Shown here: piece by piece, positions 15,585 to 22,234 of the stretch | Layout: each line of letters starts with the position of its first letter | How positions within the stretch are numbered: position 1 is the stretch's first letter | Assembly: GCA_963575745.1 (NCBI GenBank) | Contig: CAUYUJ010000747.1 | Coordinates: forward strand, 1-22,234 | Origin: Prorocentrum cordatum | Taxonomy: Eukaryota > Sar > Dinophyceae > Prorocentrales > Prorocentraceae | Direction of reading: 5' to 3' | Length of the DNA: 22,234 nt | The notes under the pieces: generated by a model | The model's database searches: none | What the model saw: only the letters and a program-made list of their open reading frames with translations | What the model was told of the DNA's origin: nothing | Position numbers and translations under genes: made by a program

Positions 15585-17030
15585 CGAAGACGTGCCGCCA
15601 GGTCTGCGGGCGGTCCGCGACGGCGCCCCGCTAGATCCCCCTGCGGCCCCCGAGAGTGGTGACAGTCTCGCAGCTCGCAGCCCCCCAGGGATAGCGAGGT
15701 CTAGTCTGCGTCTGGGTGGTGCTTCGCCCCGGTGAACCCGCAGCAACCCTCGAAACTGGCGACAATTTCGCGGATCGCCGCCTCCCAGAGATGGCGAGGT
15801 CTAATCTGGGCCTGGTGGTGCCTCAGTCCGCCGAGCCCCACAGAAGGCTTTGAAAGTGGCGACAGTACCGCACATCGCAGCCCCCAGGGATGGCGAGGTC
15901 GAATCTGAGCCTGGGTTGTGCCTCGCTCCGGTGAACCCCCAGCAACCCTCGAAAATGGCGATCGCTTCGCCGACCGCAGCCCCCCAGGAATGGCGAAGTC
16001 GAATCTGAGTCAGGGCGCGGGTCAGCTGAACCCCCAGCAGCCCTCGAAAATGATGATAGTTTCGCAGAATGCAGCCCGCCAGGAATGGCGAGGTCGAATC
16101 TGAGTCATGGTGGTGCCTTGTTCCACTGGGCCCCCCAGCGGATTTCTAAACTGGCGACAATTTCGCAGATCGCAGCCCCCCAGGGAGGGCGAGGTCGAAT
16201 CGAAGTCCGGGTGGTCTTCACTCCGTTCGACCCCCCAACAGCCGTGGAAAGTGGCAGCCATCTCGTACACCGCAGCACCCGAGGGACGGCGAGCTCTGAT
16301 GTGAGTCTGCGGCGGGTACCCACTATGCGGGTCCCTCGGCGAATTCCAGATGATGCGCCAGCTCGCAGTTCGCACCCCCCCAGGAATGGCGAGATCAAAT
16401 CTGAATCCGCGGCGGGTGCCCGATATGCTGCCACCCCAGCAAACGCTCGAACGTGGCGACGTTCGCAAACCGGAGCCCCCAGGGATGGCGAGGTCTAGTG
16501 TGAGCCCGCGGCGGGGACCTGCTATGTTGGGCCCCCTCGCACCCCTCGAGACAGGCGACCGTTTCGCAGACCGCACTCCCCCAGAGATGGAGAAGTGTAA
16601 TTTGGGCCTGCGGCGGGAACCAACTACGTTGGTCCCCCCGGCGGCCCTCGAGAGTGGCGACATTTCCACACATCGCAGCCCCCCAGGATTGGCGAGGTCT
16701 AGTTTGAGCCTGCGGCGGGTACACATTATGCTGGTCCCCCCAGCAACCCTCGAGAGTGGCGACAGTGCCACACATCGCAGCCCCCCAGGGATGGCAAGGT
16801 CTAGTCTGAATCTGCGGCGGGTACCCACTACGTTGGTCTCCCCACCAAACCTCGTAAGTGGCGACCGTTTCGCAGATCGTGCCCCCCCCCCCCTCCCCGT
16901 GATGGCGAGGTCTAGTGTGAGTCTGCGGCGGGTGCCCACTATGTTGTTCCCAAGGGCCCCCAGCAACCTTCGAAAGTGGCTACAGTTTCGCAGATCACAG
17001 CTCCCAAGGCATGCCAACTTCACAGATCGC
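15585..17030. repeat. About 100-bp satellite, some 14 units, two subfamilies
   Basis: Anchors GAAAGTGGCGACAGTTTCGC occur near 15652, 15752, 15852, 15951, 16046, 16147, 16247, 16349, 16449, 16548, 16650, 16752, 16854 and 16972; spacing is 95-102 bp, with one of 118 bp due to a C-run. Each unit also has GGGATGGCGAGGTCTAGTCT. Up to about 16290 the remaining part reads GGTGGTGCCTC and GGTGAACCCCCAGC; after that it reads CTGCGGCGGGTACCCACTAT, so two subfamilies meet. A minus frame (16022-17293, 423 aa) and a plus frame (16350-17444, 364 aa) are open, with 33-37-residue repeats (LDLAIPGG; PPGMARSSLSLRRVP), but units are not consistently in frame and substitutions show no codon-position bias that I can see. 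Confidence 0.93.
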
Positions 17031-17509
17031 ATGCCCCACAAGCAAGCCACCAGGCGCACAGGAGAGGAGAGGAAAAGGGAGGCGGGGAGGAGGAGGAAGG
17101 ACGGAAAGACGGAGACCGCAGTGCCATACGTATTCAAAACGAGAACCCAACGCAGGGGGGGTGGGAACAAAAACGGTTTCTCATTATTTGTTGGTTCGTA
17201 CCTTCTTGAGGACCGCCGAAGAGCTCCAGAGAGATCTCTGGGGAGCTCCCCCATGTTCAAATGTAAGTGTTCCTCGACGTCCCCGTCAGGCACGGGAAGG
17301 AGGTGGGGGAGGGAGAAAGCACGCAGAACGGATGACGGATCCAGCGGGGGCAGGGGCGGAACGACAGAACCGGCGACGATGACGACCCCCCGACCTACCC
17401 CAGTTTTCGTCTGGGTAGGGAGCCCGCGGCGGGTCGAGCCGTGACCTCGGGAAGCGACCTGGAGGCCCAGAGAGGCCCCACAGCGTCAACCAACCTCGGA
17501 TCCGGGAGC
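17031..17509. other. Unassigned sequence between satellite and GAC array
   Basis: Purine-rich part at 17058-17110, then mixed sequence. GAGCTCCAGAGA (17221) and TCTCTGGGGAGCTC (17235) form a bulged hairpin. No gene recognised. Confidence 0.4.
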
Positions 17510-17730
17510 GGCGACGACGACGACGGCAGGTACGACAGCGACGACGACCACCACGGCGGCGGCGCCGACGGCGCAGACCCCTCACGCGGACGCCGACGCC
17601 GACGCCGACGCCGACGACGACGCCGACGACGACGCCGACCACGACGACGATCACGATCACGGCCACGGCCACGGCCACGACCACGGCCAAGACCGCCACG
17701 AGGACAACCACGACGGCCACGACGACGACC

Positions 17731-17768
<38 letters not shown>

Positions 17769-17769
17769 C

Positions 17770-17803
<34 letters not shown>

Positions 17804-17805
17804 CG
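17510..17805. repeat. (GAC)n triplet array
   Basis: About 300 bp of GAC/CGA triplets with GCC, CAC and GGC variants, including hexameric GGCCAC and GACGCC sub-blocks and purer GAC runs at 17731-17801. Frames give poly-Arg, poly-Asp or poly-Val. Confidence 0.96.
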
Positions 17806-18265
17806 ATGGCCGTCGCGGCGGTTGCCGGCTATAACGGCCGGGCGGTGGGCTTCGGCAGTCAGGAGCGGCCGTCGAAAGAGCGGGCCCCGAAGCAGGAGCT
17901 CAGCGGGGCCGCCGCTCACCGTCGCCGTCGTTGCCTCCGCGGCCGTCGCCTCGGGGGATCGGGTTGGACGAACGGGGGGTGGATTCTAGGTTTTTGGACG
18001 TATTCGTGGGTTGCGATCGTCGTAGTCGCCGTCGCTGCCGCAGCCCCGGAGGATAATTTCGCATGCCCAGATCTCCAACGATCTCATGTTTTCAATCCAG
18101 GTGTGGTTTGCTGATTTCGGTCTCGCGGGGGCGCCGTCGCCGCCATCGTTGCCGCCGCCCCAGGGGATTGGGAAAGGCAGGGGCGTGCAGAGGGGGGTGA
18201 GGACTCGGGCGGGAGGGGGGATATCAGGGCAGCGGCGATGACACCTCGCTGGTTGTAAGGTCCCC
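17806..18265. other. Unassigned sequence
   Basis: Complex GC-rich sequence with short GTCGCCGTC runs (18017-18040). CCAGATCTCCAACGATCTCA (18067) recalls CCAGATCTCCGACGACAG of the 10811 duplication. No gene recognised. Confidence 0.4.
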
Positions 18266-18342
18266 CTCTTCTTCTTATTATTCATTTTGATCTTCTTCTG
18301 CTTCTTCTTCTTCTTCTTCTTATTCATCTTCTTCTTCTTTGA
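18266..18342. repeat. (CTT)n tract
   Basis: CTT triplets with TATTATTCATTTTGAT and TATTCAT interruptions; a pyrimidine tract on the plus strand. Confidence 0.9.
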
Positions 18343-18595
18343 AGCGTCCCCCTTGACCCCCCTCCGTCTGCGCACCTGCCTCGGGCCACGATGCGCAGCC
18401 CACCCCTCTCTGACAGGGAACCGTCAGAGGTTTGCTGCCGTGTTCGTCGCTTGCCGGCGGGTTTCCGTCCTCGGGATTTTTTCCAGCCGTTGCGCCTCGC
18501 CGAGAGCGTTTTCCCGGGTGCTTGGATCGTCCCGCATGGCCACCAGAGAGCCGAGTCATGACCCTGAATTAGGGGGCGTGGATGGGGCCTTAGGA
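18343..18595. other. Unassigned sequence
   Basis: No gene or RNA recognised. The only self-similarity is the weak match of 18490-18535 to 10400-10430. Confidence 0.4.
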
Positions 18596-18692
18596 TCGCG
18601 CCGCATCGCCGATGCATTGGCAATGCGGCGCGATGTGGACCACGCCGACGGCAATGATGCATCGCCGACCTCGCCGATGCATCGGTGATGCA
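18596..18692. repeat. Two adjacent hairpins built on GATGCATC/ATCGCCG
   Basis: ATCGCGCCGCAT (18596-18607) and ATGCGGCGCGAT (18624-18635) are exact reverse complements and pairing continues inward (CGCC/GGCA). Next, GATGCATCGCCGA (18654) faces TCGGTGATGCATT (18680), a second imperfect stem sharing the same motif. The pair could be a structured RNA or a binding array; nothing nearby decides. Confidence 0.6.
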
Positions 18693-18893
18693 TTGGAGAT
18701 ACAGTCGGCCTTGATTGGTAGGTCGGCCCTGCTAAGTCCAGGGTGCCCTTGAGCCCTGTCTTTCGAGACCCGTGCCCTTGGCGTTCCTGTGGCAACGTGG
18801 CCCTCGGAAGGCTCTTGTGTCCTCTCGCGTGTCCTCGCCAACCAAGCCCCACTGTATGGCGCGATCCTCGGATCCCATCTGGGAGGCCTCCAA

Positions 18894-19059
18894 TCAGGAG
18901 AGAGAAAACAACACACAGACACAATTCATCGTCGATTCCCTCGAAAATATGGGAAACTATGGGAAGTGGTGGGGAAGACAAAAAACCTAGAGAAAATGGG
19001 AAAAGATTGGGAATCCTGTCATGTGTGTCTATTTATTTGTGTGTCCCAGGGCCCCTTCA
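18894..19059 (+). mobile_element. Element D, copy 5 (full length, 166 bp)
   Basis: Begins TCAGGAGAGAGAAAACAACA, carries ACAATTCATCGTCGATTCCC, AAAATATGGGAAACTATGGG and GTGGTGGGGAAGAC, and ends GTGTGTCCCAGGGCCCCTTC plus A. It is flanked by TCCAA (18889-18893) and TCCAG (19060-19064), four of five bases alike. It is very similar to copy 2 along its whole length, so these two may be the youngest copies. Confidence 0.8.
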
Positions 19060-19166
19060 TCCAGGAGGGGAGGGGGTGTGGACATCTGCTGCATGCCGCT
19101 GGTTCCGGCCCCGCCACCGGGCGCGTTCCTCGATGCATTTGGCGCCCACGGTGCCGGGAGCGCGCC

Positions 19167-19216
19167 GGGAGGAGGAGGAGGAGGAGGAGGAGGAGGAGGA
19201 GGAGGAGGAGGAGGAG
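19167..19216. repeat. (GGA)n tract
   Basis: About 16 uninterrupted GGA triplets; pure and therefore probably recent. Confidence 0.96.
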
Positions 19217-19421
19217 TCAAGCTAGCCAGCTCGAGCGAGTCAAGCATGGCATGCCCATTCCCACCCGCCCTCCCACGACAGAAGAAGCAGTGCCGGCGCA
19301 ACCTGGGACCGAAGTCAGATCGGCAAAGTGGTTTGCCACAGCTGATGCAGCCGCACTGGTGCTCACCGATGGGAAATTCCTGGCGCGTCTCAAAGACTGC
19401 GCTGGCATTTCAGCACGAGCC

Positions 19422-19702
19422 GAGGAGGTCTCAGGAAGCCTCAGGAGGCCCCAGGAGGCTGCAGGAGGCCCTAGGAGGGTGCACGAAGCACTAGCGAACC
19501 CCAGGAAGCCCCAAGAGGCTTCGGGAGGGCCCAGGAAGCCCCAGGAGGTTCAGGAGGCCCCAGGAAGCCCCCGGAGGTGTCAGGAAGCCCCGGGGACTCC
19601 CAGGAACCCCCAGGATGCTTCAGGAGGCCCCAGGAGGATCCACGAGGCCCTGTGGAAACCCAGGATGCTCCAGGAGACCCTGGGAGGCCCCCGGGGGCCC
19701 TA
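19422..19702. repeat. 10-bp CAGGAGGCCC minisatellite
   Basis: About 26 units of CAGGAGGCCC or CAGGAAGCCC in mostly strict 10-bp phase, with a few 9- or longer-unit slips. Substitutions are frequent, so it is older than the pure triplet arrays. A plus frame (18789-19703) runs through it and encodes KPQEASGGP-like repeats, without support as a gene. Confidence 0.88.
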
Positions 19703-19706
19703 GGCG

Positions 19707-20540
19707 TTCGACGAATTGACGAGCGAAAAATGTGCGCCGAACCTTCGCAGGAGTGCAACTTTCAGAAAACATGCGCGCGGCGCCGAAGCGGGAGCGACAT
19801 TTTGCCCTGTCGCGCGCGCGATGTGCACCGCGCCCCATTTTTGCCACGCATTTCGCAAAGCCGACGACAAGAAAATCGACTTTGTCTTTGTCTGACTTTG
19901 TCCTCGACTCGTTGAGAAGACACATGTCGACTTTGTATTAGGTTTTGATAGGTAGGATGGCCGCTCCCGCATGGGGTTGCCCCAGACGTCCGCGTGCGAT
20001 GTGCGCCGCGTCCTACTCTTGCTAAGCATGTCGCATCGTCGATGACAAGAAAGGCCATGTCGAGAGGAACGAATGAGACTTTTTATTTTTTCAGTCAGGA
20101 TGGGAGGGCCCGGATTGACGTCCGCGCGCGATGTGCGCCCGTCCAGTTTTTCCCACGCATTTCGCATCGTCGACGACAAGACTCGCCATGCTGAGAGAAA
20201 GAAACAATGAGTTTGCATTATTTTGTTTATTGTTAGGATGGGAGGGCCCGGATTGACGGCCGCGCACGATGTCTGCCGCGTCCTACTCTTGCTAAGCATG
20301 CCGCATCGACGATGACCAGAATGGCCATGTCGAGAGAAAACACGACGATGTTGTATTGATTCTTGTCAGTTAGGACGGGAGGGCCCAGATTGACGGCCGC
20401 GCGCGATGTGCGCCGCGTCCTTTAATTATCACGCTGTTCGTTTCGTCGACGACAAGGCAGGCCATGTTGAGAGAAAACGCGACGACGTTGTATCGAGGCT
20501 GCTTACCGTTAGGATGTAAGGGCCCGGATGGGACCGCTAT
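19707..20540. repeat. About 137-bp satellite, five to six units
   Basis: The anchor GATGTGCGCCGCG (or variants) recurs, with its ATGTGC core at 19821, 19999, 20131, 20269 and 20406, plus a truncated start unit near 19730 and a partial end at 20508. Typical spacing is 132-138 bp. Unit landmarks are GGATGGGAGGGCCCGGATTG, CTCTTGCTAAGCATG, CGTCGACGACAAGA and CCATGTCGAGAG. The 178-bp first interval contains an inner repeat of GACTTTGTC. A minus frame (19700-20299) is open across it without a known domain. Confidence 0.9.
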
Positions 20541-21093
20541 CGGCCGGCCAGAGGGGGAATAAAGATCGGCGGATGAGGGGGAGGGGGAGGGGGAGGAGGA
20601 TCATCTGCTTCCCCCTTCATGAGCCCTCTCTTTCGTCCGACTTCGATCGCCGCCGCTGCCGCCGCCGGTGGTCGTTCCCTGAGAGTTTGGCGTCGCAATT
20701 CTTGCACTCCGGGCGACGTCGTCCCGGTTCGGGCCCCACGCCCCCACGGATATACCCGGCCCAAGGAAGTTGGAAAGGCCCCAGTTTGAGGGTTTAGGGA
20801 TGTTAAGGGTCTAGGGTCCGCAAATCCAGGGTTCGCTAACGACCGAAACTTTCCGAAATTATCCGAAAACCCTCCCCAAAGGTTCCTGGGAGGCTTTTCA
20901 GAGGGTCCTCGGCGCTGGTTTCAGAAGGGTTTTGGTCGCTTCAGTGGGAAGTTGTCTTTACCGAACCCTGGGCCTTCTAGTCTAGAGCCCTGGTCGCCGT
21001 CGCTGCGCGCCGTCGCCGCCGCCGCTGGTGGTCATTAGCGTTTTGCCAGAGGTGCCTTCGGCCCACAGGTTCGCCATGCAGCAGACCGCTCTT
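20541..21093. other. Unassigned sequence with short GCC runs
   Basis: GGGGGA repeats (20575-20600) and GCCGCCGCTGCCGCCGCC text (20651, again 20997-21027) lie in otherwise complex sequence. GAAAACCCTCC (20873) and GGAGGCTTTTC (20890) form an imperfect stem. No gene recognised. Confidence 0.4.
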
Positions 21094-21190
21094 GAGGGAA
21101 ACGGGTCATAAGGCTTTTCGTTGATGTCTGACCCCATGGCCCTTCCTTGGGCCACAAGATTTTCAATGTCGGCGGTCCGCGCGGGTTTTT
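21094..21190 (+). repeat. Dispersed repeat F, copy 3 (partial)
   Basis: GAGGGAAACGGGTC is identical to 2568-2581, followed by a diverged AGGCTTTTCGTTG matching AGGTTTTTCACCG of copy 1. Similarity fades afterwards, so the copy is short or old. Confidence 0.4.
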
Positions 21191-21316
21191 CTGGAACGGC
21201 GTTGATGATGCCCCGCTGGCGGCGCCTCCGACGCCGTCCTTGGCAAGATCCGCGCGCCAGGGATGGGGGCCCCAAACGGTGCGGTGACCAGCCCGTGTGG
21301 TGAGTCAGTGGGGATT

Positions 21317-21470
21317 CGGGGTGACCGCATCGTTTTGGAACGTGGGTCGTTATCCGAGGATGTCTCGGGCGACTGGGGCCTTCGGGGTCGCAGATCAATG
21401 CTGTGCAATTCCTTGCGATGAGGTCTGTGGGGCTGTCCAGATCACCGCACACTGTGGCACCGCCCCGTTT
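21317..21470 (+). repeat. Dispersed repeat E, copy 2
   Basis: Collinear with 9206-9356 as described there: GGTGACCGC, GGGTCG, TCCGAGGA, TCGGGCG, CTGGGGCCTTCG, TCCAGATCACCGC and ACCGC in order. The ACCGCGCGGT palindromes are not kept. Both copies lie in the same orientation. Confidence 0.55.
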
Positions 21471-21546
21471 TGGAACGCCCAATGCGGGTGCATCGCCGAT
21501 CCAAGACATCTGGGCGGACCTTCCAGCAGTTTCTGTTGATGCCGAA

Positions 21547-21681
21547 GTTATTATTATTACTATTATTATTATTTATTATCATTATCATTATTATCATTAT
21601 TATCAGTATTAGCATTATCATTATTATTATTACTATTATTATTATTCTTATTATTATTATGATTATTATTATTCTTATAAT
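21547..21681. repeat. (TTA)n triplet array
   Basis: About 135 bp of TTA/ATT/TCA triplets, with hexameric ATTATC and TATTAC variants. Plus frames give poly-Ile or poly-Tyr and are artefacts. Confidence 0.96.
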
Positions 21682-21844
21682 TTGAACGAGGTTACCGAAG
21701 GCGGCCCCAGCTCTTCCCGAGATGTCCAGATGGCTCCCAGAGCATTCCTCACGAGGCCCAGAGGGCCCCCAAGGGGGTCCAGAGCGGCCGAAGCCGCGGG
21801 AGCACCGTTGCCACTGCCATTTCTGGCAACCTCCGAGTTGTGGC

Positions 21845-22075
21845 CGTCATCGTCCGTCGTCGCCTCAGTTGCAGTCGCTGTCGCTGTAGTCGTCTCCGCC
21901 TAGGAAGCGTTCGTAGCCGCAGTCGCAGTCGTCCCCGGCGTCGTCGCCGTCGTCGTAGCCGTAGTAGTCAGCGCCGCCGCCGTCGTCGTTGCCGCAGTCG
22001 GCGTCGTCGTCGTCGTCCTCGTCGCCGTGGTGTCGTCAAAGCCGGCGTCGCCGCCGCCGTCGGCTTCATTGTGGT
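21845..22075. repeat. Degenerate (GTC/GCC/GTA)n array
   Basis: Triplet-periodic GTCGTC, GCCGCC, GTAGTC and GCAGTC text. Variation is high, and the minus frame 21900-22109 reads as Thr/Ala repeats. Resembles the short run at 18005-18040. Confidence 0.85.
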
Positions 22076-22172
22076 CGTCAAGGATATGTCTGCTGGCACC
22101 TGTTGTCAAAAGCTTACGCGTTTTATAAACTTGCCAGAGGATCCCGAGCAGGAGTCTGGAAAGTGGATTTTG

Positions 22173-22178
22173 GCCGTC

Positions 22179-22206
<28 letters not shown>
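22173..22206. repeat. (GTC)n tract
   Basis: Ten or more GTC/GCC triplets close to the window end. It may continue beyond it in degenerate form. Confidence 0.9.
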
Positions 22207-22209
<3 letters not shown>

Positions 22210-22234
22210 CTATTGGCGCCGCCGTCACCTATGT

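Noticed and set aside
15880-16300. GGTCGAATC in the 100-bp satellite as a tRNA-like B box
   Set aside because: The preceding GGTTC base pattern and a fitting A box or cloverleaf are missing, and the word is changed in later units.
15585-17030. CRISPR array
   Set aside because: Units of about 100 bp are similar along their whole length; there are no short identical repeats with unique spacers.
20091-20299. ADVNPGPPILT or AVNPGPPILT words in the minus translation of the 137-bp satellite, resembling 2A ribosome-skipping peptides
   Set aside because: The required DxExNPGP pattern is not met and the words repeat only because the DNA unit repeats.
20788-20820. GGGTTTAGGG and TCTAGGG as telomeric repeat
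   Set aside because: Only one or two imperfect units, no tandem array.

Overview
The window looks like gene-free, repeat-dense DNA from a nuclear genome of a GC-rich eukaryote, possibly a protist or alga; the sequence does not allow a lineage to be named. I found no protein gene, tRNA, rRNA, snRNA or CRISPR array that I can support. Long open frames are common on both strands, but nearly all lie in triplet or hexamer repeats, where frames stay open automatically, or in GC-rich DNA where stops are rare. None shows a recognisable domain. A bacterial or viral stretch of this size would normally show closely packed genes, and this does not.

Two layers explain most of the sequence. The first is simple-sequence and minisatellite DNA of many unrelated motifs: a 12-bp GATC-containing array (1-648), CCT (1481-1790), CTA (3364-4055), GAT passing into GATGCT (5781-6458), GGA (6459-6569), a GGCGGCGGCCTTC minisatellite (6708-7133), TCC, GGTCGT, a 17-bp GAGGATCGAGAATC type array, CCG (13148-13535), ATCTAC, GAC (17510-17805), CTT, GGA, a 10-bp CAGGAGGCCC array (19422-19702), TTA and GTC/GCC. 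There are also two real satellites: units of about 100 bp (15585-17030) and of about 137 bp (19707-20540).

The second layer is a set of short dispersed elements found by comparing the window with itself. Element D has five copies (1981, 6758, 8841, 9545, 18894). Element A has three copies (899, 11031, 14740). Elements B (1093-1263), C (1797-1980), G (9880-10029) and I (14941-15119) have terminal inverted repeats, and 7397-7593 is a foldback element. Related segments E (9206/21317) and F (2536/10482/21094) recur without clear ends. B, three D copies and G are bracketed by exact or near-exact 5-bp direct repeats, and their ends share a TCRG/TSA purine-rich start. That suggests small non-autonomous elements moved by one type of integrase or transposase. 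No enzyme gene is present here.

The elements are nested: B lies inside A copy 1, D copy 1 abuts the end of C, and D copy 2 interrupts a minisatellite. The window therefore reads as a layered record of transposition and tandem expansion, not as a set of cooperating genes. The strongest candidate for something undescribed is this 5-bp-duplication element group.
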